Assembly (NCBI GenBank): GCA_947095535.1
Contig: OX352774.1
Coordinates: forward strand, 38,952,496 to 39,016,495
Origin: Poecilobothrus nobilitatus
Lineage: Eukaryota > Arthropoda > Insecta > Diptera > Dolichopodidae
Direction of reading: 5' to 3'
DNA: 64,000 nucleotides
Part shown: piece after piece, positions 1-13,025 of the stretch
How the letters are laid out: each line of letters starts with the position of its first letter
Position numbering within the stretch: position 1 is the stretch's first letter
Program-made: the position numbers and the translations under genes
The notes under the pieces: generated by a model
What the model was told of the DNA's origin: nothing
The model's input: only the letters and a program-made list of their open reading frames with translations
Databases searched by the model: none

Positions 1-490
1 AGCTTTTTTTAGCGAGCGAGCCGTAACTCTAGAACTCTATACAATTCAAAGAAACTATTAACACACGTAAAAATATATTACTGAAGCTTAAATTTTTTGT
101 CTTGCCAAAGACAAATGTGTACAGGTGCCTAAATTATAGGTATTTAAAAATAGCAAATTTTAAAATTTTTGAGCTCTAATAGCAAATAAACGGTTGGGGA
201 TCTAAAAAAATGTTCTGAGAAAACTTGTACTAATTCTAAAAGTTCTTTCTTGTCTCAAAATTGCAAACCTCTATCTAAAATCGTGCCGGATTTATGAAGG
301 TAAAATTCATGCATAATTTGGTTTTCACTTAACGGAAAATTTTAATACTAAAAAGTATATAATTTTGTTATTAATTTACAAAGGTAAAAAAAATTCCTGT
401 CGAATTTTGGTTAAAATTTTTTTCTCTATCTTTAATAGTGTAAAAATTTTGTTAACAGACGGACGGACAGAGTAAAACTAATAGGCACAG
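1..490 (+). repeat. Dispersed repeat family A, copy 1 (left end cut by window)
   Basis: This stretch is homologous to 35450-36205. Shared landmarks in the same order are ACAGGTGCCTAA near 121, TTGTCTCAAAATT near 250, GTGCCGGA at 283, TTTGGTTTTCACTTAACGG near 318, and a GACGGACGGAC block at about 458-470 followed by AAACTAATAGGCACA. No open frame of note is present. The family has at least six copies in this window, in both orientations. I do not recognise it as a named family. Confidence 0.75.
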
Positions 491-589
491 TTTTTCAAAA
501 TTTTTTTAGAAATAAATTTTTTTAGCTGAAAATGAAAACTTGAAATATTCTGTTATAAAGCTATAACTGCAGAGCTGGTTAAATGTTTT

Positions 590-1030
590 TAATTTTTTTT
601 TTTGAATTTATTCCCTTAAGGAACATAGGACTGTCTTCCACAAATCCTCTCCAATTTCCTCTGTCTTGTACTATTATTTAATTTATGCCCAAGGCTCTAT
701 ACATCTTTCTATCACATTTTCTTTCAAGTGCTTTTTTTCCAAGTCTCTTTAGGTGTTCACACGTTTTTCTACCTTAAAAGCTCCACCGATATTGTTTGAT
801 GTTTGAGGATATTTTCTTCTTTGAATTTAGACTTCGTTCGATTCTTGACTGGTTAATAACCATAATTCCTGTTGTAGTATTCTTCTCAGCTATTGTTTTA
901 TTTCTTTCATGTATATATAAATATTTTTTCTAACCATAATAAATAATATAGGGGATAGTGGGATCATTGTCTTACTCCAATTGATATTGTAATTACTGTA
1001 CGTCTTGTTGATACATTACGTGATACCATC
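590..1030 (-). pseudogene. Non-LTR retrotransposon reverse-transcriptase fragment (degraded)
   Basis: Read on the minus strand, this stretch begins with ISIGVRQ, then shifts frame to MIPLSPILFIM. Together these match the reverse-transcriptase signature GVRQGxPLSPxLF of RTE/L1-like LINEs. Further along the same strand comes a stretch ending KMYRALGIN, and then QDRGNWRGFVED, which resembles the short Trp/Arg motif near the C-terminus of such polymerases. The minus-strand copy ends in poly-A, seen as poly-T at about 591-603. Stops and frameshifts interrupt it throughout, and most of the RT domain, including the YADD-type motif, is missing. It is a dead 3' fragment. The clade is uncertain because the match rests on short motifs. 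Confidence 0.55.
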
Positions 1031-1983
1031 AGCACTACGTTGTAGTATAGCGCTTTGGTGACCCCAATAAGGTTTACAGTGATTACAAAACATTTTAAAT
1101 GGAAAATATGTCCATTTGAAGTGCATATAAATGTACATTAAAAACTAATTCTTAAAATTTAAAAATTAATGCCCTAAAGAGGTACAATTCTTTTTAAATA
1201 TTTTAAAAACTTTTATTTCTCAACTAATTACAATGAATAATATTGTACTAAAATATATAATTTAGATTGATAATTATTAAATATGTTAATTAGTGACCAT
1301 GTAATTTAATTTCTTTCTTAAAAAGGCATTCTCCAAATTAAATGCATGATACATATGCATTTTAATAATTAATTGCCTTAAGTAATTATGTTTTTTGAAC
1401 ATTAACTATGATTTTAACAAACCTTATTTAGTAATATTTGCACATAAATTATGTATTAATGAGTTTACAATTTTTAAAACATTAATTTTATAACTACATA
1501 CCTACCTACTTGTATTTAATAAATAACAATTTTATTTTAAGTTATAAAATAAAAAAAAATTTTTTTAATTTTAATAAAACACTGCCAGAAACAATTTGAA
1601 ATTCTAAAGAAAAACTGTTAATATTATTTCATTAGTCATGTATAAAAAAGTCGATCATTATGATACAATCAAAATTTCGCTTAAAACCTGAAAAGGATGA
1701 AGCATTTTATTTTTTGGTTACGATCATTGGTGTATAACTTCAAAAATCACTCAGAGAAATTTTTCTAGATAGTGTTGAACTTTTACCAACCACTTTTACT
1801 TTATTTTTTAAACCAAACGATAATGCTAATTTTCTTGTTTTATTAAATTTTTTCATTTAAGGAAATTAAGGAGATTGTTGAATATGATAGATATTACAGT
1901 GTGACTAGGATCTACCAAGAAACAGCTATAACTAAGATTTCGGAAAATAATCCACTGAACAAAGCTAATTAATAGCAACATAA
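1031..1983. other. AT-rich sequence without recognised features
   Basis: The stretch holds A/T runs and short open frames only. I see no gene, RNA or clear repeat boundary in it. Confidence 0.6.
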
Positions 1984-2246
1984 TTAATAGCAAGATCAAA
2001 AACAATATTTATATTCCAAATAGGTGGCATTTCCTGGCAAAACTAGATGGTTTCTGGCAGAACTACGAGACAGGTAAATTTACTGAATGTTTCAGCCACA
2101 TTCAAAATAGTTAATAGCAAGATCAAAAACAACGTTTATATTCCAAATAGGTGGCATTCCCTGGCAAAACTACATGGTTTCTGGCAGCACTACGAGACAG
2201 ATAAATTTACTGAATGTTTAAATCAGCCACATTCAAAAACATATTG
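1984..2246 (+). repeat. Tandem duplication, 127-bp unit, two copies
   Basis: Unit 1 runs 1984-2110 and unit 2 runs 2111-2246. Both begin TTAATAGCAAGATCAAAAAC and contain TAGGTGGCATT, CCTGGCAAAACTA and CTACGAGACAG at matching offsets. Unit 2 carries a 4-base insertion near 2219 and a few substitutions. A 66-codon open frame across the units is a by-product of the repeat and resembles no protein I know. The duplication sits directly upstream of a TATA-like box. Confidence 0.9.
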
Positions 2247-2265
2247 ACCGACTAATTTCCTTAGG

Positions 2266-2312
2266 TTCTCATATATAAAATCTGTTACCGCCACACGTAA
2301 GGAGCAGTTCAG
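2266..2312 (+). promoter_or_regulatory. Possible RNA polymerase II core promoter (TATA plus initiator-like)
   Basis: CATATATAAAAT at about 2269-2280 is followed some 30-35 bases on by GAGCAGTTCAGGGGACGGC, which resembles the TATA and initiator arrangement of insect LTR retrotransposons. The GC-richer patch stands out from its surroundings. No downstream gene or primer-binding site was seen, so this may be part of a solo LTR or chance. Confidence 0.25.
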
Positions 2313-3526
2313 GGGACGGCTTAGTTAAAAAAAGAGAAATTAAATACACCAAACAAAATAATAATTTTTTTCACGCTACTTAAATGAAAGGAGTTTAATA
2401 TCAATAAGCAAATAAGGCAACTCGGAATCAACCATCTTCTACATATCATTTCTATATACAAAAATATAAATATTATAATTGTTTTTTAAAATTTTTTTTT
2501 TCATTTACACACCTATACTCTAACATCAGTTACTTAAACTGAAAGAGAGGTTATGTTTATGTTATATAATATATTTAAATTCTTTTGTATTACATATATT
2601 ATATGAATTGCTAATAACTTAAAATAAATAAATAAATAAAATAAAAATAAAGGTATTTAAGGAATGGTTTGTGTCTATTATTGATTTATTGAAGATTGGT
2701 TTGTATCATTAATCGATTTCACAAAAAAATAATTTCTAGAAAATGCGAGCAATATATAAACTTGTGAAACATAGAACTGATTGAAGCAAGAAATATTACG
2801 AAAATTATGTAGATATAATAGCTATTCGGTTAAGAAAATTCAATACCGCTTTGTCAAAAAACAAAAAAATGTATTTATTATATTAATATCATATCTTCAA
2901 GTAAATTAATTTTCCATTATCCTATTTCGGAAATAATTTTTACTATTTGCTTTTAAATTTATTGAAACGGTATCTTTCAATTAACCAAATAAATTAATTT
3001 TTCAAAATATATATTAAATGATTATAATGTTATAAAAAAAAGTTAATTTAAATTTAAAAATAATTTAATACAAATCTTTTTTATTATTATATAATAAAAT
3101 TACAAAATAAAATTAGTGAAAAACTTCAAAGAATTTAACAATATTACTAATTTTCTTAATAAAACAAAAAAGGCTTTTTCTTCTTTGTATTCTATTTTAA
3201 AATATGTAATAAAATTCAATTAACACTTCATTCTTTAAAAATATATACACATATTACACTTTCATATTAATATCATAAAAACAACAAAAAAGAAAAACAC
3301 ATAAAAAAAAAGTTATATTCAATTTATAATTCATTACCACACATTTAATTTTTAATTCATTTTCTTTATAAAATAAAACATACATACATCTATAGATACT
3401 TATAAAATTATGTAAAAGGATATGTATTTATCCCCAACAATTTCATTTCAATTTACTTTCCATAATTTTATCACTAGAAGACATCAACTTTTAACACAAT
3501 TGAAACAATTTTCATTCTTTTCTTAA

Positions 3527-3547
3527 TTTATTATTATTATTATTATT
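3527..3547. repeat. (ATT)n microsatellite
   Basis: About seven uninterrupted TTA/ATT triplets are present. Confidence 0.9.
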
Positions 3548-5590
3548 TTCTTTAACAAAAATTTTTAATCCACATTCGTTCATTCCATCATAAATATAAT
3601 TTTGTTTTAATGATGAGAAATTATCTCTTCTAAATCATTCTTTATAAGATTTCCTTCAACCAACTTAATTTTTTTTTTTTCCAGTTAATGTTTAGAATGA
3701 ACTAAACCACCCCAAACAAAATCCGTTAGAAAAATTTGTATGCAAAAAAAAAAAAAAAAAAACAAATACATAATAATTAAAAATAAAAATAAAATTCTAT
3801 TCGTCTAATAATGTATAAAGTACTCAAATAATATCCTATGACAATATTAACATATGAGTGGAATACAAATTCAAAAACAAAAAAAAAAATACTTAGATAA
3901 CAAAGGTCAAAGTTAAATTTTAACCGTTTAGATAATAACGGTAACTTAGTTATATATTTTACAAAATTTTTAAAAAAGAAAACAACTTTATTAACTGGTC
4001 AGTTTGGTAATTAAAACCAATGTCAGTCTAATATATAGGCTTTACCATATAGGTAATTTTGTATGACTTAACAGACTGCAACATGCGCTAAATGTTCTCA
4101 ATAACTTAATTTTCCAGATTTAATAACGTTAATCTTCAGATATAGTCATAGTCCCATAGAAGAAACTAATACCCATTTTTAAACCAATCGGTCTATCAAA
4201 AAACTTTTTCATAAAACTTTCATAAGATTAAAAATTTATATAAGCCGTATACGATTCAAAAGCGATTCAAATACGATTATATGCAGGTTTTAAAAAGAAG
4301 CAGTCCTCAAAAAGCAAATTTTATAAAAATTGTTATCCTTATCAACCCTCTGTACATAATTTTTTTAAAAACAGCATCTCGTTGTAAAGACCATTAAAAA
4401 AATGTATTATATAGTGAAAATGCAGATAATTTTTTAATTATTATTTTACTTAGATGCTTGGTTTGTGACTGCAAACCTTCAGATTCGTGGTTTGTGACTT
4501 GTTAGCAATTGAAATTGTTAAAAATTTTTAAAGATAAAAAAACTTAAATGTTTAATGGCCATTCAATATTGTTTATTGTTATTTATTATTTAATAAATAT
4601 TAAATATTTATTTTTATTGAAATTGTGTATTTATTATAGCGCAAAGTCCATGATAATCGAAGATTTGATACTTTGTTTACAAATCGATTGGAATGACATC
4701 TGAATTTACGAACTGTATTTACTGACAAATTGTTTTTTTTTTCTAATATAATTTTCAAAAATTTTAAAATCTGATCAAACAAATTAAATGAAAAAAAAAA
4801 ATGATGTCAATAATACTGCCTTATAAATTGCACATTAACTTTTCATCAATGATAATGACATCATCAATGACAACCGAATGAAATTCATTTCACACTTTTT
4901 TAATGAAAAATGAAACAGACAAATAAATAACTGTTAAAAATGCTTTAATATTGCTATTTATTAGAAAATTATTTTAAAAACCATTAAAAAAAAAATCATT
5001 TCTTTGAATATATAATGTAATATCCTATTTTATTTTCTCTTATAAAATTTTATAACATGTCGTTTTAAAAATCATAAGTCACAACCCTTTTTTTTTGTTA
5101 CCTCTCACACCAATTCTTTCCTATTTTCTTATCTCTTCTTTTTTTTGTTTTTGTTTTTGTTGTGTTTTGTTTTGTTTTTTTTTTTTTTTGTATAACATCT
5201 TGTTGTTAATTTACATACAATACAATATCCTTTTACATTCTTTTCTATATATAAAAATATAAATACATGTAATCGTATGTGTATATATATACATACATAC
5301 ATATATGAATAATATATGAATAATAATTTAAATGGTTTTCTTTGTCTCTTTTTTTTTTTTGTTTTAAATTTATTATGTATATAGCATTGGAAAAAAAAAA
5401 GATAAATTTACATATGTATTTGCCATTTTTAATTATTTTCATTAACAAAAAATAAAAAAAAATAAATAAATAAAAAAAAATAAAAAAAAAAAACAAAAAA
5501 AGAAATTATCTATTTTTTTCCCATATTTGTATAAAAATTCATTTCCAACAGAAAACGGTTAAATTAAATTTACATACAAAAGTGACAATT

Positions 5591-5600
<10 letters not shown>

Positions 5601-5628
<28 letters not shown>
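5601..5628. repeat. (TA)n microsatellite
   Basis: Fourteen TA dinucleotides run without interruption, followed by degenerate AT repeats to about 5670. Confidence 0.95.
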
Positions 5629-5633
<5 letters not shown>

Positions 5634-7226
5634 TTATATACATAAATATTTTATATATATAAATATTATAATATTATATAGAGAATATCCTATTATTAAC
5701 ATTAAATATATATAAGCTTATTATTACTTATGCTGTAAAACATGACTATAATAAATGTATCTTCATAATCATATTTATCATTATCATTTTATCATCAATA
5801 TCAAAATCATCAATTTTATTATTATTACTTTACTATTTTATCAAAATGATGGTAATGATTATTATTATCACAAAAATCCTTTAATTTTTATTCACGAGAA
5901 AAAAAAAAAACTAAAAGTTTATTTTTATTAGATATACATATATATATATACATATATACCTACATTATTTCTTCAAGCGCGATCTTTCAAAAAATGAAAA
6001 TTAATTGGCCTCCAGTTACTTTTTGTTTGTTAACAATTTCTAAACAGTATTCCTTCTTGCCAAGTATTAAATCATATTTATTTATGGGGTGTGTGTTATC
6101 ATATTTCTTTGTTTTTGTTTTTTTTGTTTTTTTGCTTTTTTTGTGGAAAATCTATTTATCTATTTATAATACAGTGATCCTCAATTATTTCCGTGATTCT
6201 TCCATAATATATTTCATATTATCTGTTTAAATACATTAGATTTTAGACACACGTATTTTTTTTTTTGCGGTTGCAAATGGGAATCATCGAAAGGCACTGT
6301 ACAGAAAACAAACGAGCACGAGTTTTTAATAAGTGGGTAGTACTTTAATCCACCTAAACATAATCTACCTTTTTGAACAAACAGTACCACCTTTCGTACT
6401 CATATACTGATTGGTCAAAGGAAATTGTGTTTGAGTTTGGAAATGCAAAATTAATTAAAGTTTGAGTGAGTACTGTTCTCCTGTGACAGTTAAATGTTAT
6501 TAGGAAAATTATAAATAAACACGTGGTGTGTAATAAGAAAAATTAAAACAAAAACTCTTTGGAAGTAAGAAAGAGCTTTTACTACAACGATTCTCAATAT
6601 AATTGCAATATATAATATGAGTTTTTTATTAACTTTTAACTTTAAGTGTATATGAATTAAGAAAAGTCTAAATGATTATTGAGTGATTCTGAATTAAGAG
6701 AAGAATAATGAATATGAAGAGTGAGATATGAATTATTTGATTTTAAAACACGTTTCAATAAGTTAAAATCAGAGAGGATAGTTAGAAATACACACTTTAT
6801 GTTTTGACTAACTTAATACCTAATAATATTTTTATTTTTTTTTTTTTTTAATAAAAAAAAACGAAAACAATTAATGGCCACTGTATGTAAAATACAATTT
6901 ATTTTCAAATAGAATAAATATACACACACTTTTTCAACATTTATAAATATTTCTTTTTATATTGTAAATTGTAATATGATTTAATAGTATATATAGAAAA
7001 GTTGATTCTTTTTAAAAGTTTAATAAACAAGCACATTATATTATATAAACATGTACATATATTAAATACAATAATAATCATTAATCCTGAGGTTATGAAT
7101 TTTTTTTTTTTTTTTTTTAATAAATTCCTAGTTAAAAAATATTATATAGATTAAAAAAAAAAATTCTTAGAAGTTTATTAAATTGATGAAATAACGTTTA
7201 TAACATAAAATGTATTTTTTGTTTAT

Positions 7227-7439
7227 TGAATCAAATTTTTTTTTTTTTTATTGCATTTCTCTGCCACATAAATGTGAACAGGAAATTACACAGCCTTTCC
7301 TGTTCAGGCGTGGCTGTAAATATCGTAAGGAGGCATAACTCTTACAACGTGTGTGGGACTCGAACTCACACTCCCTCGGTGTTTACAACGTATTTTTATT
7401 ACGCTCTTACCCACTAGGCCACCGGATCTCTGAATCAAA
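7227..7439 (-). mobile_element. tRNA-derived SINE (family SINE-A), complete with target-site duplication
   Basis: On the minus strand the element starts near 7430 with GAGATCCGGTGGCCTAGTGG. TGGCCTAGTGGG fits the pol III A box (TRGYNNARNNGG), and GAGTTCGAGTCCCAC further on fits the B box. The body continues through AGGCGTGGCTG-type sequence and ends GAGAAATGCAATA plus poly-A (poly-T at about 7237-7249 here). A perfect 9-bp direct repeat, TGAATCAAA, flanks it at 7227-7235 and 7431-7439. That is the hallmark of LINE-assisted insertion. The spacing between boxes is longer than in a functional tRNA, and no cloverleaf closes, so it is not a tRNA gene. It matches 58441-58630 along its full length. 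Confidence 0.9.
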
Positions 7440-10184
7440 GTAAATATTATGTTTATGCTAAAAAACTACAATTAATATTTATAATTAACAATAAGGATCA
7501 TCTTCTATTTGGAAATATTTATCTGTAAATCTAATGAATTTTTAGAAAATGATCAATTAATGTTCCAGTACACTTTTTTTTGTTTCTTCTTTTTTTTTTT
7601 TGGGCTTTAAAATTTCGAAATATTTTATCAAACAATCAAAAACAAAAACATAACAAAAGATATAAGATAATAATTATAATGTAACACTTGCAGATATGTT
7701 TAATTACGATTCGCTAAGGTATATACATTTTTATTTTCCTTGTTATTTTAATATTTTATTTTTAATTTGTTTATTTTATAATGTTAACTATTATTATTTG
7801 TAATTTTAAATCTGTTTCGGAAAAAACAAAAAAAAAAAAAAAAATTTATAAAAAAAATCTATAAAAACTTGGTTATACCTACTAAGTTAAAGCTGCACTA
7901 AATCTAAAGAAAATTACAGCTATGAAGACATTTCGTAATTAAATTAATTTTGATATTTTTTTCATTAGCTCTCTTGATTTTTTTTATTTCTTTTTTTTTA
8001 CAAATAAATTATGTTGACAACATTTATAATTCGTCAACCACCAATACTTATTATTTCTGCTATGTTACAATTCCAACACAACATTCAATAATATTGAATA
8101 TATTAAATTAAAATCCTTAAAGTATGCAATTTTTTAAAAGATAAAAATAGATTTAAGAATTTTAAATTCTTTCGTCATAATGGCCGTAATAGCCTAGGGC
8201 TGTACTAATATTAATATAATTTCTTATATGATATTGGAAATAAATAAAATAAATAAATATAGTTTTTTCGAAATTATTTTACTTGATGTACTCGTATGTC
8301 CTTTACTTTTTAAATGTCTTAATAGTATGAAATTACACAATTCTTTTAAATAAAATATTATGCGACATTCATAAAAATCTATTATCAATAAATCAAATCT
8401 ATTAAAAATGAAAAATTACGCATTTCTTGCTTTTAGTAAACAAACTCTTAAAAATGAATGTTTAAATTTTAAATTAAGCATAAGAATAAATAATAGAAAA
8501 CAACCGAAAAACTACTCGACCTGATTAAAAATAAATCAATAGTCAGCCAAAAAATTATTTATAATATAATGTAGAAATGTGTTTCAAATATGTACGGCAC
8601 TAAGGAAAACTCAGTAAAAATTGAAATAAATAAATTTTGCACAATAAAATACAACCATATAATTTTTTTCACAATCATATAATTTTCAAAATGGAAGGAA
8701 CTTGCCTTAAATAATTAAATTATTTTCTTTTCAATAATTCCTGATTAGAATGAATTTTTTCTCACCTAGAAAATTCTAACAAAAACCATTAAAATTGAAA
8801 AAACAATTGCATTAAAGTTTATCTTGTAGTTAATAAAATATAACATAAGTTTCAAGTGCATATCTTATTTATTGGATTCCTATAATAGACAAAACCAAAA
8901 AAAAAATTTTTTTTTATATCTATATATTTTATTTTAAAAGATGTTTTTGAAATTCATATCTCATACATATTGTATTTAAAAGACATATTATATAATTTGG
9001 GTAAAATATCCCCAATCTTATTTCATGCTTTTTAATTAATCTCCATTTTTCCTAAAAACATCCTAGTTTTTTTTTTATTTTTTTGCAAGTTTTATAAATA
9101 GTTTCTTTGCTTTTTCAACCAACTAGATAAAATTATATCTTTAAGACATTTTTTTTTTTTTTTTGTCATATATTTATTCCACATAAATGTTGGTGGATTG
9201 TTTTATTTATTTATTTTTTTTTGTGAAAACGCACAAAGTATGTTGTCTGCTGATTATATGACATAATAATATATGGTGCGTGCTTATTAATTAATGTGGT
9301 AAGGGTAAGGATTTTTTCTTAAGGACGAATAATATTTTGTATACTTTTTTATTATTGTATTATAATATAATGGTGAAACACAAAAAAAAAAAAAAAATTA
9401 AATAAAAATTAAACTTGTTTTGCAAGGACATTTATTTAATAAATAAAATGAAAACCGAAAATCCTTGATTTAATACAGCAAAATTTTGTTATTGAATACT
9501 AAAAGTAAATAAATAAATAACTAAGACACAACAGTTGTGTAATAAGTTTTTATATACCTAGGTAATTATATTATATAGGTAAGTTAAATTCTAAAAATAT
9601 TCATTTTGATATTCAAGAACACTTTTTGTATTTTAAAGTACAAAAAAGAATTTTTAGCAAACAATAAAAATGTTTGAGTTTATAATATTTCTTTTTTTTT
9701 TTTTATCAACTATAAAATAAATCTAGAAGTAAATTTTTTTAAAAAATTCTTAAAAAATTAGTTATATAAAATGTATACATAATAAATGTATTTAAATAGA
9801 TTTATTAAAATTTTCAACTCAATTACCTTTTATTAAATTTATTTATATATATATATATATTTTTTTTATTGTGGTCCGATATTTTTTTCGTCCAAAATTA
9901 CTTTTTATTTAAATGGAAAAATTTTTATTCGTCAGAAAATATTCATTTTTTTATGATATTTTTTTATTTTTTTGCAAAAATTATTAACAAAACGTAGAAA
10001 GTATAAAATAACAAAAAGTCAAAAAAAAAAAAAACGAAAAACGATAAACGATAAAACCTTGAGAACTTATTAGAATCTAATTCTGATAAATGCTTATTAT
10101 ATTCACTAGGCAGATCCTAACAGAAGTACATTTTTATATTATATAGATCTGCGGCGCTACGAACTAACCGGCATAATAAACTTT
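7440..10184. other. AT-rich non-coding stretch
   Basis: No gene signal is visible. One short patch at 8175-8265 (ATAATGGCCGTAATAGCC, then AAATAAATAAA) resembles the tail of SINE-B at 25720-25810 and is probably a decayed fragment of it. Confidence 0.5.
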
Positions 10185-10320
10185 TTCCATAATCCAACTC
10201 TAAAATTCCTCCAATTTCAAAATATAGATACATATGAATATTCTGGAAAAGAGAATATCCTAATTTTCAATCCAACTTTAAAATTCCTCCTAATTTTTTT
10301 TTACGCAAATATTTTAACAT
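10185..10320 (+). repeat. Short diverged tandem duplication
   Basis: TCCAACTCTAAAATTCCTCC near 10193 recurs as TCCAACTTTAAAATTCCTCC about 76 bases later. The same phrase recurs, more diverged, at 45690-45835 and near 17570, which suggests a dispersed AT-rich repeat. Confidence 0.55.
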
Positions 10321-12424
10321 CAAAGAATTTAAAATAGTGAAGACTGTCGTCCCCAAACTCCATGATAAACAAATTATTGAAACTCTGCTTTTCTTTCCAA
10401 TTATGAAATCCCTTTAGTATTTTCTTTACATTACAGAGCACTTTTATATGAACAAACGAGAACCCGATAAGTGAATTTCAGGGTGCTATTGAGTATTTTA
10501 ATTGAAAAAAATGCACTAATCTACAAAAAATGAACTGCTTCCCAAAAAAAAATGAACTAATCCTAAATTTTAAAAATGAACTAAGCCCTAAAAAAATTAA
10601 TCCCTAAAAAAAATTAACAAATCATCAAGTCAAGCTTGGTTGGAGTTTTTGTCTTGGGGTTAGCGATTTGAGAGTTAGTTCATAACGCCTAGATCTTCTA
10701 TTATTGCAAAAAAGTTCAAAACAAATTTGAAACCTGTTATCTAATATTACCTTTTTACATAGAAAAGAAACATTGGTTTCTTACACAAAATTTATTGAAA
10801 TAATTTTAAAATTTCTGATATCCCGACAAAACTGCCTCCCGCAAATTAAAAAAAATATTTCTTTGATTTAATTTTTTATATATATATATATGTATATATT
10901 ATAATATTTAAATTAGACTGGTTTTACAAATAAAGATTACAGTGAACCGAAATTTAATTTGAAAATTATAATGATAAGGACCTCGTTAGTGAAATTTTTT
11001 TCATCATTTAATTAATTTTTCAAAATAGTAAAATTAAGTGAAAAAATAAAATAAAATGTAATAATTATATTTAAAATAATGACATAATTATAACATACTA
11101 CACTAGCATAACCCAGTGAATCTCGTACATACAGGATTCTCTTTTATTAATTTAATTCGTAGTTTTTCAGCAGTCGAAAACAATTAGAAGATGAGACTAA
11201 TCCTTTCATTTGCTCGATAATTCTAGTAATCGACACTTGGAAATTTAAAGCTATAATATTTAGACTAAAGCTCTTCAATACAAAATTTAATTTTCATTCA
11301 ATTGAAAATTTTATAGTTTTTATTAAATTTTTCAGCTCTTAGTAAATCCATAATATGTATGCGAAATTAGTTTTAAAAAGGACCTTCTACAATATTTGAG
11401 TAAAAATAAAAAAAAAAATTAAATTTTCCACTTATATGTGCTTAAAAATGACAATTTCATTAAATCCTAACTAATTTTATTTATATAAAAATCTATCACA
11501 TTTATATCTATCTATATTTGAAACTTTGAATATAATAATTTAAATCCTATGAAATAGTATAGCAAATGAGGATCATTTTAAAAATTTTCAAAAATTTTTC
11601 TTAATATAAATAAATCCATTACTAATGGATAACAAAGTTTTCATAATTCTTATTTTTTTTCTGCTTTTCAAGAACGATATGAAAAACTTTCAACGACGAT
11701 AATGCAACAAAAAAAAAAAAAACTTTTTAATTTTTTTTTTTTTTTTTTTGAATAGACGAAAATTTAATAACATTTTTTCTTTAAGGATATTTTTTTTTTT
11801 AGAGTAGCAAAAATTTTTTAAAAACTTTTCTTTTAAAGTAAATTTGCTGTGCCATTCAGAAAAACATTTTTTTTTTTTAATTTTTTTTTTTTATAAAACA
11901 GGTAAAATAAAAAGTTTTCATCCTTATACTTTTTTTCAATTTTTTTTTTTTATTTTGTATTTAGTTTTTTTTTTTTTTTCGTATTCCTATTTTTGACCAA
12001 AATAAAATATTTTTATTGAAATATATGAAAAAATGTAAGAAATGTAAAAACGACTATCAATAAAAGAATTTTTTTTCTATACTAAGTTTTAAAATTACTC
12101 TCAATAAATACTTATAGAAAAAAATTTTTTTTGAGAAATTTTTTAATTACCATGACTTAATACTTGCTATTTTTTAAGTCACTGAAAATTTAATTAATTA
12201 TATTCAGATATTTTCTTTATTATAAATTAACTAACAACAATTAACCTTTACTTGAATTGAAATGATCTTATAATCTAGTTCTAGTATATAACACAAATTA
12301 TGGCTCTATGATCCTACTGTATTCTTGAACTTTATTACTCAATTTATTACTCAATTTGTTTATTTAGTTTTTAGTTTCTAGTTTAGTGTAGTTCTGTCAA
12401 TAGCAAAACATAGAACAGTAGAAA
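10321..12424. other. AT-rich non-coding stretch
   Basis: The stretch contains long T and A runs, especially 11700-12000. No gene or clear element boundary was found. Confidence 0.6.
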
Positions 12425-12770
12425 GTTCTGGCCAGAACTATCAATTTCATAGATATGCCAAATCACAGTTAATTTGAAATGATTTAGGATGTCACAAAGT
12501 TTAAGAATGATTAAATATTTCCATAACAAAAGCTCTTTAAAGTGCAAAAATGTTTGCCCAAACCTGCCCATTGCAACGAAAGGTAAAATTTGAAAAATTA
12601 AATAAAACTCACACATACCAAAAACTTCCACAAATTTCGTGAAACTGCCAAATCACAGATAATTAATTAGTTTAACACGTCACTTCTTTAAAAACAAAAA
12701 CGTCTTTAAAATGCAAAAAGGTTTGACCATAGACTTTTCCATTGACCTAATTTACCAACTTGAACTTTAA
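12425..12770 (+). repeat. Diverged direct duplication, 170-190 bp apart
   Basis: GCCAAATCACAG occurs at 12457 and 12647, and TGCAAAAATGTTTG at 12543 corresponds to TGCAAAAAGGTTTG at 12712. Sequence between the anchors aligns with indels. The 82-codon minus-strand frame over this region is an accident of the repeat, with no recognised motif. Confidence 0.65.
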
Positions 12771-12854
12771 TAATTAATATTTTGAATAGTTGGATAAAAA
12801 TCACATTCAGTATAGTCACTTTGAAAAACTACAGAAAGTAGCAATTTTTATGTT

Positions 12855-13025
12855 TTCGAAAGGTGCCAATCTTCGAAAGACTTCTAGAATACCCCGTTAG
12901 TAGTATAGGATTCCCACCGACTACACCCACTTCTATTTTTTAACCAAAATTATGGGATTAACTCCTAACTGCTATTATTAGTAAGGAAGGCCAGGGAGTA
13001 AGGATTAGAAAATATTGGACCGGAA
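12855..13025 (+). repeat. Dispersed repeat family B, copy 1
   Basis: AGACTTCTAGAATAC, a GATTC/ACYGACTA motif and TTATGGGATTAAC appear in the same order as in 39895-40110. A GGATTAGAAAA stretch follows. The family is otherwise unknown to me and carries no coding signal. Confidence 0.55.

Larger units (their letters stand above)
2420..7226. other. Long AT-rich non-coding stretch
   Basis: The stretch is dominated by A and T runs, AT-dinucleotide runs and short low-complexity frames rich in Phe, Ile, Lys and Asn. No frame shows a domain, signal peptide or homology I can defend. Non-coding intergenic or intronic sequence is the most likely reading. Confidence 0.6.

Noticed and set aside
5245..5496. 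83-codon minus-strand open frame
   Set aside because: Its composition is Phe, Tyr and Ile from A-run complement and AT repeats. There is no start context, motif or homology, and it is low complexity.
7359..7430. tRNA gene on the minus strand
   Set aside because: A and B boxes are present, but box spacing is too long, no acceptor stem closes, and poly-A with target duplications shows a SINE.
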